From the NCBI GenBank assembly GCA_030220185.1, contig JASPKZ010004199.1, positions 2,271,001-2,335,000 of the forward strand: a stretch of DNA of 64,000 nucleotides. The letters run 5' to 3'. Shown here piece by piece: positions 43,858 through 55,519 of the stretch. The notes under the pieces are model-generated. The model was not told the DNA's origin and made no database searches. It was given only the letters and a program-made list of their open reading frames with translations. Positions within the stretch are counted from its first letter, which is position 1, and every line of letters starts with the position of its first letter. Source of the DNA: Diploptera punctata. Lineage: Eukaryota > Arthropoda > Insecta > Blattodea > Blaberidae. The position numbers and the translations under genes were made by a program.

Positions 43858-44022
43858 TATTTCACCTGTGGAGCATCCCTCTTGATGGTCCAACAATAAT
43901 CGGCCAGCATATTACGATTCTATTTGAATTGATATCTCTTTTCCATAACTGAAATCTCCTGGTGAAAGTGTTCCCCGTGCTCATCGCTCACTGCGCCAAG
44001 ATTTCCCGGGAAGAAATCTAGG
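43858..44022 (-). pseudogene. Relic of a repeat-associated insect protein
   Basis: Minus strand from about 44021: LDFFPGNLGAVSDEHGE, then HFHQEISVMEKRYQ, a stop, and MLADYCWTIKRDAPQVK. I know this order (sDEHGErFHqDi ... mEkRYqG ... MLADYCW-L-RD) from many predicted proteins scattered through insect genomes, probably mobile-element-derived, but cannot name the domain. A stop codon and a Gly-region change break it; sequence on both sides does not extend the match. Confidence 0.6.
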
Positions 44023-44189
44023 TTTATTAAAAAATAGTTATTTAAAATCCATTAATTGAAATTGAAATAAAAAAACTGTGGGTTATGGAGAAATTCCGAA
44101 TACATATTTGAAAACACGATAAAAAACTGCATTAAGTACAACTATTGGTATTCATGAAACAAAAATCATGTTGACCAGTGTTATCTAGA

Positions 44190-44545
44190 ATTGCCTGGGA
44201 ATCTACTTATCCCGATCTTTTTCGCATCAATGGCCTGAAAGTAAAAAAAAAGGTTGTTGTGGGTTATCCGTAAAAAAATAGAAATACTGTCGCGGATTTT
44301 TTTTTAATATTCAATTCTGTGTACATTAATTTTGGATATTTGTTATGGTTTAGGTATCGTAAAGCGTCCAAAAAGCTATCTTTTTAGTGCATCGATTCCC
44401 CACTTTTTTAGCATCAGCTCTATAGTACGTAATATGTTATATATGTTAAGTGTCAGAGATAAATTCTCTAAATTAAATTACGGTAAAAAAAACCCATTCA
44501 AATCGGTCAAGTAGTTTTTGAGTCCATAAAGAACAAACAACAAAC
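44190..44545. repeat. Family R5 repeat
   Basis: GTGGGTTATCCGTAAAAAAA, ATATTCAATTCTGTGTACAT, TAAAGCGTCCAAAAAGCTA and CAAATCGGTCAAGTAGTTTT are shared with 11100-11420 (reverse) and 40128-40390 (same strand). Confidence 0.6.
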
Positions 44546-44642
44546 AGACTCAAATAATAGTTGAATGCAGGCTTTCACGGCCGGTAATCATAATGTTGAG
44601 TGATTCCGGGTTATGTGGCCGTGGTCCATAGTTGGTGTTGAT

Positions 44643-44685
44643 ACCAGACGTTTCGCCCTCAACTGCGGAGGGCATCTTCAGTGGC
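44643..44685 (-). ncRNA. Hammerhead ribozyme-like motif (PLE-H, left arm)
   Basis: Mirror copy of the motif at 44847-44889 on the minus strand; identical sequence. Confidence 0.65.
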
Positions 44686-44846
44686 GAGTGCTTCTAGGCG
44701 TCTTTCCTGGTCGGAAGATCTACTTAGAGTGAGCGCTGTGGACGTTGTGGACGTTGTATTAGTGGTGGGTGGATACAACGTCCACAACGTCCACAGCGCT
44801 CACTCTAAGTAGATCTTCCGACCAGGAAAGACGCCTAGAAGCACTC

Positions 44847-44889
44847 GCCACTGAAGATGCCCTCCGCAGTTGAGGGCGAAACGTCTGGT
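44847..44889 (+). ncRNA. Hammerhead ribozyme-like motif (PLE-H, right arm)
   Basis: GCCA, core CUGAAGA, one U, stem II GCCCUC-CGCAGUU-GAGGGC (six perfect pairs), GAAA, stem III ACGU (two pairs, no true loop), triplet GUC, then UGGU pairing with GCCA. GUC is the commonest natural cleavage triplet. The near-absent stem III is the form thought to work as a dimer. Confidence 0.68.
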
Positions 44890-44989
44890 ATCAACACCAA
44901 CTATGGACCACGGCCACATAACCCGGAATCACTCAACATTAGACTCAAATAATTTTCATATAGATCTTATAAAGATGCTCTAGTCGATC

Positions 44990-46745
44990 GTGGATTTGTA
45001 ACTGGCTGCTGTCTTTGCTATGTAGTCCAGGTGCAAACAGTTATTCAAAGACTACATCAATTTGTGAAATACAATCAATTTCTGATGCCAGCTTATTTAA
45101 AAGTGTTGGACTACAGTGAAAAGAAGCCTGCATAGAGATAAGGATACCTATTGCATATTAATGTATAATTTGACACAGAATTAAATAATATCTACTGATT
45201 CGTTGTTCCACGACTTTATTAAAAATGTTAAATAAATGAAATATGTTTATCTTATAGTTGCATTATCAATTTAAGGTTTAATAATTGTATGGTGTACACT
45301 GCGACGAAGTAAACATAATAGTTGCTAGAATGTTTAATTTCGGGTTTCAGGTGAACCCCCACTTATAATGGTCACATTCGGATTTCCTTTATTTTTGGAG
45401 ACTATCTTCCTTTATTTTAATGGCATATCGACGTGGTGAGTTTTGCTGTGAAACATCGAATATTGCAACTGCCAGTGATTTTTAAATTTTCATTTTAGAT
45501 GAATTGCTGCGCCTAATTGTCCGATTTTGTTAGTTTACGAATTCGACCTACTTTTTTAATTAATTGCTTTATATCAAGTTTGGCTTTGATAAAACAAAAA
45601 ATTGCGGCCGCTGAAGCTTTAACGGATATGTACGTATAAAACACACACACACACACATACATTTTGGTCATTGTCATTTTCGATTCTACTAGATAAGATT
45701 GGTGTTGATCTGTAAAATAAATGTTCAAAAACTTTTAATGAGAACAACCGCAGAGGCGTAATTCTTTTAGAATCCGATGAAAAGCTGTACTCCGGAGTTG
45801 CGTAGGTTTTATGTTTATTTTTGCTTCTTTATGTCTGTACTTGTAATAAACGCTCTTGTGTGACGAAACGAATTGTGTTCTCCTCCTCTGTTAATCTTCT
45901 GATTAAGTAGTTCTTGTATACAAATATACAAAAATGAATAATGTATTTATACAATATCGGTGAATTCTGATTACACAGATGTAAAAAAAACAAACCAACA
46001 ACTTCCTGATTTATTATTTTGCATTTACATGGGAATTGTCTCCCACAGAAAAACGGTATTGACTTTAAATTTTTACAGTCCATTTTTGTGTGTTCAAACA
46101 AACATCCGTGTAATGTAGCTTTTTGAAGTATTTCGGAACGGGACCTACGGAGATTCATTTTTTGCAGAATTTTCTTCCGAGCATATAACACATATGCAAC
46201 TATCCAGCCATACATGTCCTTCTAGTGCTATACCCTCATTTCATTACAAATAGTAGATAGCTGTTTCTTCATTCATGTATGCAGTTGTCTGTACTAATCC
46301 ATCATTCATTTCACACTCATTTTAGCTTTCGGATATTCTGCTCTTGCATCAGTGTCCAGAACATTTACAAATGACGAAAGGTTTGTCTTTCTTTGCATAC
46401 AAAATTATTGTGTACTTTTTCTCTTACGAGAATTGCACACAGATTATATTCAAACTTATCCGCTTCCCGGCACATGAAATGCAACATAAACGAACCGCAA
46501 ATGATTAGAATTTAGTAATTAAACTAGAAAGTATGCCTCCACTCCCGAAAAGTTGATGTACAACTTAGGTATTAAAATGGGCCGAGTACACTTTTAGTCT
46601 TTTTACAAGTGAGCAATTTACCGATGGCTCAAGAGCATATTTATGTTTGAAATTATATTGTTCTAGTGTTTCCAAGTGTCCATTAAAACAAATAAAATAT
46701 TTTTTCTGTATTATTGAGGAAGATGCTAGATTCAAATACCAGGAA
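44990..46745. other. No recognised gene; one 128-codon open frame
   Basis: The minus frame 45829-46215 (contains CKCKIINQEVVGLFFLHLCN) is the longest frame in a non-repetitive stretch, but has no domain I recognise, no neighbours and an A+T-rich composition; it may be chance. The rest of the interval is unassigned. Confidence 0.25.
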
Positions 46746-46749
46746 CAAT

Positions 46750-47380
46750 AATTACAAATAGGAATGAGATGCACAAATAAAATAAACATAGGCATTAATT
46801 ATGGAAATGCCTACTATTATGCATTACAGGGACTCTTGACGTCCGAACTCCTTTCAAAAAACGTTAAACTGAAAAAATATATAAAACTTATTCTACCAGT
46901 TATATTATGGACGCGAAACATGGATTCTTACTTTAAGGCAGGAAAGGAGATTCCGGTATTTGAGAATAAAGTTCTTGGAAAAATTTTGGACCAAGGAAAG
47001 ATGAACAGACAGGTGAATGGAGAAGACTTCATAATTGTAACTACATGGTATTTATAGGAATCCAGATATAATAAAAACAGTTAAGTCTGGTACACTGAGA
47101 TTAAGAACAGTTAAGTCTCGTAGACTGAGATGGGCAGGGCATATGGCATGAATGGGGAATGAAAGATGTGCATGGAAGCTTATTGTAGGAAAACCAGAGG
47201 GAAAACGCCCAGTTGGTAGACCAAGAATGAGGTGGTAGAATAACATTAACTACGATTTGAGGGAAGTAGATTATACAGGGAATGATTGGAAAACATTAGC
47301 TCAGGACAGGGATGTATGAGGAGCTTATATCCGCGCGGCCATGGACCTACAGGTTCGATAGTGCCAGTGAGTTAGTTATA
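46750..47380 (+). mobile_element. LINE-A 3' part with internal short duplication
   Basis: From GGAATGAGATGCACAAA (NEMHKE) through ALQGLLTSELLSKNVKLKKY and the FENKVLGKILDQ tract to GCCAGTGAGTTAGTTATA. The sentence AACAGTTAAGTCT-GTA-ACTGAGAT is present twice (47077-47102 and 47107-47131). Frameshifted at least three times. Confidence 0.88.
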
Positions 47381-47399
47381 TTGTATTGTTTAATATATA

Positions 47400-48880
47400 A
47401 GTTTGAAACCAGTGCAGTGTAGAGAAGAAAGTGCAGTTTTCACGAGATGTGAGGTATGGACATGGCCCATTTCAATTCCGAAGGGCTCAAATTATCTTCA
47501 CAATGCAGAACGCACCACCATAGCATTATAGTAAAAAAAATTAATAACTGTTGTATTTGAAGCGAATTGCGATGGAAGTACACTCCTAGTATTTTGACAT
47601 CTTCGGATTTATGTTCGAGAAGTCTAGAAAATAACAGTTTGTGCTTATCAGAGTGTCCTGAAATTGGATACGATATGTTCTGAAACTACTTCAACATGTC
47701 TCGTATGAACAATTCATGACACCTAACATGGTTCCATGAACACCAAGGGATCGTAAACGAATTTCGCAAACTTTGAAGCCCCGTAACGTCCGTCTAAACA
47801 TTCCAAAGTGCAAAATTACATGGATGTTCGTTTCAACGCATAAAGAATGCACTGCGAAAGTTTGAAGGTATGTAATTTTTCCTTGGGAGATAGTTCCCTT
47901 TTTAGATATAAAACGTAACAATATATCTACAATAATTATTTTATTCTGTTCTTCAAGATTTTATTTTCGTTTATTAAATCCCATTTTAAGGGCAAGTCCA
48001 CTATAAATGTTGGTGTAGACATGTTACATGATAAACGAATTTTACTGTTTGAAAAACATTAACTATTTAATCTAATTTTGAATGTGTCCCCTCTGTGATT
48101 ATTTTGCCATAAAATAGTAACATATGATATAACAAATGAACCATGTTCAGAGTAAGCGCTCTAACACAATTGTTTATAAATAAAACAATTTTTTTCTGCT
48201 TTCCAACTTCCGCACAATTCCATAAAACCTGTTAATATTGCTCAATATGCCATGTCGTTTCATCTGGTATGACATGTGACTTCCCGTGAATACGGTCATA
48301 ATTCTCATTTTGAGATATCAACGCCCATTTGTTCTATAAACCTTACAGAATTGTTGGTGGATTTATTTATATACAATTTATTTTCACTTGTGAACGAAGA
48401 TTTTTAAAAATATATTAAGAAGTGTCTATTTTTCTTAGATACGCGACCTTAGTGACAAATTTTGTAATTGAGTAGGGTTGCGGAACTGTGTTTAAATGAA
48501 ATTTGAGTTTATGGCGACAGAATTAAACACAGAGATGCAAGTGTGTTTTTATATCGCATTAACTTTACATTTTCATAACAAACTTCTCTCTGGCTTAACG
48601 CGATTATAAAGGATTTCACACACAAAGTCAATGTTGTACACTTGTGGCCAAAAGTATAGCAACATACACGCATATAATTGCACATATATGTAGTAGAAGG
48701 ATCAAAATCGGAAAAATTTCATTATATTATTGATAATGATAAGTAAATAATGGCCTCGTTTTTTGTCGTTTGATTTTTACGCTCTTTCTTTAATCTGACT
48801 TAAACCCTTTGACCTGTCCGGCATGAGTAACTTTTCTGGCAGCAATGCTTTAGCCGGCATATTTTATAGGATTATTATTA
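47400..48880. other. No gene or repeat recognised
   Basis: A+T-rich, unique-looking sequence apart from the short word GAACGCACCACCATAG shared with 30255. Confidence 0.35.
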
Positions 48881-48914
48881 TTAATAATATTATTATTATT
48901 ACTGTTATTGTTGT

Positions 48915-49010
48915 TATTGAAGCCTCGAAGAAGCCCAAGATCGTAGGCTCTGGAGGTTTGGCACGGGAAGACGGCAGGAGCTGTAAAAACCCGAAGATAG
49001 ATTAATATTA
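48915..49010 (+). mobile_element. Unclassified repeat 3' end
   Basis: AGATCGTAGGCTCTGGAGG, GGCACGGGAAGACGGCAG and AGATAGATTAATA match the reverse of 57205-57335. Probably a LINE or SINE end with a GATA-type tail. Confidence 0.55.
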
Positions 49011-49021
49011 TTTATTTATTT

Positions 49022-49265
49022 AGCATGTTTCACAACATTTTCCTGTGTCGATTTAATTTAATGTCATTCTCCTCCACATCTCTCTGTCATTCCAATATCC
49101 AATGTCTTATCCTTTTTTCCTCCTTGCTGCTCATTACACGATCAATCCACGTTATTTTTGGCCGCCCTCTTGTGGCACCCATTCTAATATTCTTCTTGGG
49201 AATCTGTCTTCTGTCATTCTTTTTAGATGACCATACCATTTTAATTGTTTTTTTTATGAATTCCA
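49022..49265 (-). pseudogene. LINE 3' fragment
   Basis: Minus strand codons for WYGHLKRMTEDRFPRRI and, one frame over, MGATRGRPKITWIDRVMSS, the C-terminal tract typical of the RTE-like elements here. 5'-truncated and frameshifted. Confidence 0.65.
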
Positions 49266-49302
49266 CAATTGAAGTTTGAACATTTATTTTTTAACTACAT
49301 TG

Positions 49303-49891
49303 TTCTAGCTTTTAAGGGATCAGATACCGTAAGAGCTAAAATAATTCTGGAGGGGAAACCCATTGAACAAGTGAACCATTTTAAATACCTGGGTTATGAA
49401 ATCTTCTATTTTAAAAATGAAGGTCTCTTTAACAAACTTAATAAATTTAATTATATATGCGGAACAATCAAAAGGATATTTAAAAACACAAGAAAAGAAA
49501 CAAAACTAAAATGTTATGAAGTAATGGCTCCCCTTACTATTGTATGGTAGTGAATTTTGGGTTTTAACTAAAAGAGAAGAGAAGATCATAGAAGCAGCTG
49601 AAATGAGATTTCTGAAAAGTGTGGCTGGTTGCAAACTTCTGGATAAGAGAAGAAGTGAAGATATTAGAAATGAGCTAAATATCTTTAAACTCTTAGATAG
49701 AATAACAGAATCTAGAAAAAAATGGAAAGAACATGTTCAAAGAATGGAAGATGATCTCATTCCCAAAACTATACTTAAATACAAACCAAAAGGACGCAGG
49801 AATGTTGGTAGACCGAAGAAGAGATGGATCCAACTTTTGAATGAGAATCTATGAGACCGGAACAAGCCACATGGGCTTAATCCGTGAATGT

Positions 49892-49920
<29 letters not shown>
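49303..49920 (+). pseudogene. LINE-B relative, 3' part with (GAT)n tail
   Basis: Two frames: 49269-49550 with VRAKIILEGKPIEQVNHFKY and KLNKFNYICGTIKRIFKNTR, and 49540-49854 with MYGSEFWVLTKREEKI, EAAEMRFLKSVAGCKLLDKR and GRRNVGRPKKRW. The frameshift near 49545 is within LYGSEFW. After the stop, GGAACAAGCCACATGGGC precedes a TGATGATGATG tail (49889-49920). Compare LINE-B at 14986; about half the residues agree, so it is a separate subfamily. Confidence 0.85.
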
Positions 49921-49923
<3 letters not shown>

Positions 49924-50250
49924 TACATTGTTTCTTATTTTATCTCTTCTAGAAATTCCAGCTGAACGCCTCCAAAAATCCATTTCTGCAGGATTCAATT
50001 TACCATTTGTTCTATATTTTAATTCCCATGTTTCTGCGCCGTATGACATTGTACTTCTTACTATTGAATTAAAAATGTTTACTTTTGTATTAGAACTTAT
50101 ATCATGATTCCATAAATCACCAATTAATTTTGTTATTGTTGATTTACCCTTATTTATTCTCTCATAAATTTCAGCATTGTGACTTCTATCTGCACTAAGT
50201 TTTGTCCCCAAATTTACAAATTCGTCACATGTTTTTATTTGTAGCCCAAG
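49921..50250 (-). pseudogene. LINE-C reverse transcriptase thumb region
   Basis: Minus strand: LQIKTCDEFVNLGTKLSAD, NKGKSTITKLIGDLW, SIVRSTMSYGAETWELK and AEMDFWRRSAGISRRDKIRN. This is the segment after motif C in an RTE-like element. It abuts the plus-strand LINE at the shared (GAT)n, giving a tail-to-tail junction. Apparent poly-His in the frame is just the microsatellite. Confidence 0.8.
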
Positions 50251-50354
50251 AATGAAATAATAACAATAATAATTTATTTTGCATGATGAAGTTAAGACTG
50301 TAAGATATCTTCAGTTCTACTTCACCAGGGACTAATTGCATAAATACAATTATG

Positions 50355-50690
50355 AATAAGTAACCTACTGACACTATCAAACACAGTGCTTCATGGTCGA
50401 GCGGATATAAACTCTCCATACATTCCTATCCTGAGTTAATGATTTCCAAACTTTTCCTCGTATAATAAATTCATCTCCTCAGAACATGTTTAATGCTATT
50501 CTCCCACCTCTACTCATTGGACGTTTTCCCTTCGATTTTCATACAAGACGTTTTGGTATCCTATTTTATTTATTTGCAATTCTCGCCACAAGTTCTGCCT
50601 ATCGCAATCTACGAGATTTAACTTGACATCTTTTACATCTGGTTCCTCATAAAACTCATGCAGATCACTGGTATGTAGAAGGTTGCTGCC
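50355..50690 (-). mobile_element. LINE-A 3' fragment, very diverged
   Basis: CTGACACTATCAAAC, ATAAACTCTCCATACATTCC, GACGTTTTCCCTTCG and GCCTATCGCAATCTACGAG follow LINE-A order in reverse. Tail not preserved. Confidence 0.75.
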
Positions 50691-50827
50691 GGAGAGATTT
50701 CTCAAGTCGGATCGTGGGAGAGTGGCGTTCTGGGATCTTCTAGGACGGATCGAGAGTGAAGAAAAGTATACAAATTTTTGAGTATAGTAAGGAAATTGAG
50801 GTATAGAAAATTTGATATCAATAAAGA

Positions 50828-50955
50828 TCATCATCATCATCATCATCATCATAGTACATTCACGAATGTAGGCCATTTGTTGACCTGTTTCGGCCTCAAG
50901 AGCAACACCATCCAAAAGTCTTTTTAGTGGACGTCCTGTCTTCTTCAATAAAGAT
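50828..50955 (-). mobile_element. RTE-like LINE 3' end with (ATG)n tail
   Basis: Minus strand encodes KKTGRPLKRLLDGVALEAET then AYIREC and runs into (ATG)n (50828-50852). The stretch GRP-KR and the ATG tail are the usual end of this group. Confidence 0.7.
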
Positions 50956-50999
50956 ACATGTATTGTCAATAATAAGAATATCAATACGGTCTTTGTTTT

Positions 51000-52548
51000 C
51001 GATCTTCAATTATACTATATAATAAGTAGTCTTGATAAGTTGAATAGCCTGATAATGAATTTTATGTCTGCAGGGAGGGGGGTGGGGGATATGAGCGCCC
51101 GCGTATGTTTTGTGTGTGAGGGTGTGTGTATGTATGAAATCATTTAATAAGACCTGTTATTATAATCAGAGCTCCAATAGCGCCTGTTAAAGGTCAAGGT
51201 CTTTTATCAACTAAATGGAAAGGGTGATTTCTGTGTCTTGTCATTTATTAATTAACTTTGTATTTTCTCTCTTCTTTTAAATTTGTTTTGTAGCAAATTT
51301 TTTTAATTATTAATATACAAAATCAGACTTATTTATATCTATACACATGGTCTTTTCATGGATGAGTGTAAAAGTGTATTATTGTGTATGTAGTGTACAC
51401 AGATATATATATATACATTGTTTTGATAAATTCTTATGTAGGTGGGTAGCCATGTAGGTATTTGTTTATATAATGATTTTTTTATTCATGGAAAAATAAC
51501 GCACGTACGGCCAAGCAGACCCGTGCGCAATCTAAATGTAATTCCATTCTTTGAAAAGAAAAAAAAAGGCAATAAATTCCATTTCATATACACTTCGCTC
51601 AGTGGGTTCCCATTGCTTGATTCCGGCTGTGATTTATGTGCCTTGCATTTAAAAACGGCAGATTTTTTAAATTTGTTTTCTTTGATACGCCCTTGGTACA
51701 TCAGAACGCTTCTCTGAGTACGTTTTGGCATACAAGTTTCCTTTTAAGAATCAGGTGACGTGCATTGGTCTTGCTTAGTTTTCATCATGCCTGTATCGTA
51801 CTGATTTCGAACACTCATTGCGTGTAACGACACAGATTAGTTCTGATTTCCGCCACGGGTAATAACAATATATTGGTGGTAAAGTTAGTTTTCTAAACAC
51901 ATTTTGTGAAGAGAGATAGCTCTATAAATTGATAATATTATGCAAGTTATATCGATTCCTCCAGGCGCATGTTCCGTGAGATGAAAAGAAAATATCTGTT
52001 ATTTATAACTGTGAGATCCGATAATTATATACACATAGCTACATTGAAACAGTAGATCAATACATATCGCATTGATACATTTACTGGAGTCTATATAAAA
52101 CCGGATTGAACAGTTGAAATAACCGATGTAAACGTATGTATTCTCTTCTCAGGGGAGCTAATTCTTGTAATAATTGATGAGTTATATGTTTTAATTGAAA
52201 TAAAATATTTATTCTTTATTAAATTATATTATGGTCCAGATATAAATTTTGATACTAAAGATGAAACTTTTATAATTGTTTGAATTATTAAATGCGATGA
52301 CTTTCAATGTAGTATTTTTTGCAATGAAGTTGCTATCAATATTTTATATTTAATTGTATTATTAAATTCATAAACGATTCTTCTTAAAAATTATTAAATT
52401 TGTTTATTACTTTAATAATAAAATATTCACTTATTATATTCTATTTTATTATTTAATTCATAAATAAAATAATTATATTTACGTTATTTACATACACCAA
52501 TCTTCCAATTTTTACTGATTATATAATATACTATTATAAGTAATATAC
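51000..52548. other. No gene or repeat recognised
   Basis: A+T-rich; GGGAGGGGGGTGGGGG at 51073 is an isolated G-rich run. A 91-codon frame at 51442-51717 has no domain. Confidence 0.35.
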
Positions 52549-53330
52549 CTGACTATTTAACTCATGCCCCAATGGGAGTCAATGACCAATCACATTTCAA
52601 TGAATTTTAATTTACAACCAATCACAGTCGTTTTTCACCTGGATTCTATATTTAATTTTATCATTTTAAAATCAAGCTCCTCCTTTTAACATTCTGAATA
52701 GGTCACAGCATTATTTTGCAGTGAGTGACTCTATAAGAAATATGTTGAATATAACACTTTATATATTAAGATGTAAGAATCCTAGAATGCAAGTGGATCT
52801 CAGATTGTATATATAGTGCACGAATGTAACAGATTCTGCTTGTGTGATATAACAGTAAAATATTTGTAGCAATTGATTATATCACCAAAAAAAAAAACCC
52901 CCCACTGTTTCACTTTCTTAAACGTATTACTTCCCAGGTATTTACGTTCCAGAAAAATATAATTGACATATTTACATCATAGGGCATCAGAAATTAATAA
53001 CCTATAATGTTGGTTATAAACAGTTTGATGTGTTTGGTTTTTTTATCCATTAGGGTGCATTCTTATAATATTACGATCTTTTGGCAATAAATAATATGAT
53101 CTGGTTGCAGTGATGAACAAATTAAACATAATAAACGTTTCTCATTCGTTTTCAAATATCGCCGTTTGCATTAAATATATAAATATTTTAAAATAACTAC
53201 ATTTAAATAATGATTTGTGAGTAAACATCTTAATTTTATTCGTTAAATAGTCCTAACAAATGTCATTCTTGATTTTCAAATTCTCTAGATAAATTATAAA
53301 TCACTCGTGGCATTAGTTATAATAAATTAA
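52549..53330 (+). repeat. Family M repeat, copy 5 (longest)
   Basis: GACTATTTAACTCATGCCCC to TCACTCGTGGCATTAGTTAT. It carries an extra stretch around 52740-52930 that the + copies at 21876 and 36186 lack but copies 2 and 3 partly share (TATATAGTGCACGAATGTAAC), so it is closest to the full-length unit. Confidence 0.87.
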
Positions 53331-53764
53331 TTTTTATGTGTACAGCAGTTAATGACATCACTCATTCATCGTATTCTTTTAACCATCTCTCTTTTTCTTT
53401 TGTTGCGAATTATCGCATTATCCAATCCGATGACATTTGTTGTCAAGTTTTGATTGGCTACCTAATTAAGAAAGAACAGGATTCGCTCGCCTCCTTTCTC
53501 AATTCTCCAATCATATATGGTATGTCCGGCCGATTCAAGCCCACATTATTTAAACATTCTCTTGTCATAATCATTTGTCAGTAACTTTCAATATCTATTG
53601 TTTATCACAATAATAGGTATGACGTAATGATTGTTATTCTCATCAATGTTATAAAAATATTTATTATGTTTTATCATTATTCAATAAATAATTAATAACT
53701 TGGATATATATATGTCACTTTTTAAATTAAGAATTAAATAAATAAAATCTCAAATTATTATTAA

Positions 53765-54086
53765 GTCCACCACCGTGGTCTCGAGGTAGCGTGCTGCCTT
53801 GTCACGCAGCGGGCCTTGGTTCTATTTCCGGTCGGGACAGGCTCCGGGGTGAGGTTTTTTGCTCACCTGTAAGACAAACGTCAGGAAGCTTAGGGCCCAA
53901 CGATCCCCGAAAATCATCCGACCATCATCATCTTTATCATTATGATCATCATCCTTCACCGGTGTGGAGAGCAACGGGAAGCTACCACACTTATAATTCC
54001 CTAGTAAAGCTGCAAAGCATAGCATGGAACTACTATGATTGCAGTGAAAAACCTGACCTCGGTCAGAATTACTATGAATGGATGGA
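53765..54086 (+). mobile_element. SINE-1, full length
   Basis: CCACCGTGGTCTCGAGGTAG head, box B decayed to GGTTCTATTTCC, (CAT)n, and GAATGGATGGATTG tail. TTATTAA flanks suggest a short target duplication. Confidence 0.92.
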
Positions 54087-54449
54087 TTGTTATTAAAATC
54101 AAGGTAATTTCTCTGGTTATACCAACTGAGTCAGAATATTGTCCTGACTGATGATACATAAATTGGAAAAAAATTATGAGTGTCCGCACCCTGGAACAGG
54201 GCATCAGAGAGCCTATAGCACAGAATATGCCACGCTGTTTCAGGCAAAGTGGACTTTAACTTCTCAATTAGTTGAAATGTAAACCTATCTTTACTACTGT
54301 TTATAAAATGCACATTTCCTTACAAACCAGTGAATGCATTTGTTATAATTTTTAAAATGATATTTTACAAGTCCTTCTGCGTAATTTAACAAAAGGGTAT
54401 ATTCTCTTAGGAATCATAACATAATGTATTAAATGATTAATACAGTATA

Positions 54450-54500
<51 letters not shown>

Positions 54501-54721
54501 GTTCAATACGGGTTCAAATCCCGTCCAAGCATTTATTTTTCTTATGTCATATTAAGCTCGCATTGCTAAATGTCAAAAAATGAATTCATTTAATTATAAC
54601 ATCGAAAATGCGTCACTGCTATAAAGTAAAAAAAATATTTATTTAATTTGCTTACTTGTTATAGGAGCTAATAGGTGGCAGTGGAGACCGAGTTCCCGCT
54701 ACATCTCGTAATAATAGAGAG

Positions 54722-54752
<31 letters not shown>

Positions 54753-54769
54753 AATAAATATGTGTACTA

Positions 54770-54843
54770 GATTTGCCAGGTGGCGTAAGTGGTCTCGCAC
54801 TGGAATATCAATCCAGAGGTCCGGGTTCAAATCCCGTCCAAGC
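54770..54843 (+). repeat. tRNA-like sequence, array unit 2
   Basis: GGTGGCGTAAGTGGTCTCGC as D-arm region, CTGGA/TCCAG stem with seven-base loop ATATCAA, box B GGGTTCAAATCCC, CCAAGCA end. The acceptor stem does not close. Confidence 0.55.
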
Positions 54844-55058
54844 ATTTATTTTTCTTATATCATATTTAGCTTGCATTGCTCAATGTCAAAAAAATAAGTA
54901 TAACATCGAAAAAGCGTCACTGCCATAAAGTAAAAATATTCTCTTTAATTTCTTTACTTGTTATAGGAGCTACTAGATGGCAATAGAGACCGAGTTCCCG
55001 CTACATCTCGTAATAATAGAGAAAAAAATATAAGAAAAATAAATGTTTGTACTAGATT

Positions 55059-55129
55059 TACATGGTAGTGTAATTGGTAGCGCACTGGAATATCAATCCA
55101 GAGGTCCGGGTTCAAATCCCGTCCAAGCA
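55059..55129 (+). repeat. tRNA-like sequence, array unit 3
   Basis: GGTAGTGTAATTGGTAGCGC, the same CTGGA-ATATCAA-TCCAG arm and identical 3' part as unit 2. Confidence 0.55.
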
Positions 55130-55147
55130 TTTATTTTCTTTATCATG

Positions 55148-55192
<45 letters not shown>

Positions 55193-55448
55193 ACGCGTTT
55201 TTATATATATATTCATTCCGGTTCATGAGTTTACTTTCATTTTCATGCCATATTTGGCCTACACTGCTAACTAAATGTCTAAATGGAATTACAACATCGA
55301 AATAAAGAAGCATTACTGCTATAAAGTAAATGTCTTTTAAATATTCTCTTGTTATAAAAGCCACGAGATGGCAGTGCGACCGACGTCCCGCTGCCTCTCA
55401 TGATTGAGAATCATATATAAGGAAGAAAAAAAATGTTTTTGCTGGAAT

Positions 55449-55519
55449 GCCTAAGTGGCGCTGTTGGTAGCGTGTTAACATATGAAGTTGAGGTCTCCGT
55501 TTCAAATCCCGATTCAGGC
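55449..55519 (+). repeat. tRNA-like sequence, array unit 4
   Basis: GCCUAAG against UUCAGGC gives six of seven acceptor pairs; D stem GCGC/GCGT; anticodon-like stem TTAAC/GTTGA with loop ATATGAA; box B GTTTCAAATCCC. Differs from units 2 and 3 in every arm except box B. The T stem is broken. Confidence 0.5.

Larger units (their letters stand above)
44559..44940 (+). mobile_element. PLE-H palindromic insertion, 13-bp target duplication
   Basis: AGACTCAAATAAT stands on both sides (44546-44558, 44941-44953). After a 33-bp left end (GCAGGCTTTCACGGCCGG) come two arms, 44592-44759 and 44773-44940, which I read as exact reverse complements over 168 bp, with a 13-bp centre. Each arm contains one hammerhead-like motif on its own strand. 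No coding sequence. Exact arm identity implies a recent insertion or gene conversion between arms. Confidence 0.82.

Noticed and set aside
44591..44941. microRNA precursor or host inverted repeat
   Set aside because: Target duplication and PLE-H relatives show it is a mobile-element insertion.
45829..46215. 128-codon minus frame as a host gene
   Set aside because: No domain, no start context, no neighbours; noted only as an unassigned frame.
49850..50211. Poly-His protein
   Set aside because: The His run is the (CAT)n microsatellite joined to a LINE fragment.
53336..53584. 82-codon plus frame as a coding exon
   Set aside because: No domain, no splice-site support that I could identify, bounded by family M and SINE-1.
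54770..55519. Functional tRNA gene cluster
   Set aside because: Acceptor stems of units 2 and 3 do not close and T stems are mismatched; the sequences are embedded in a repeat module.
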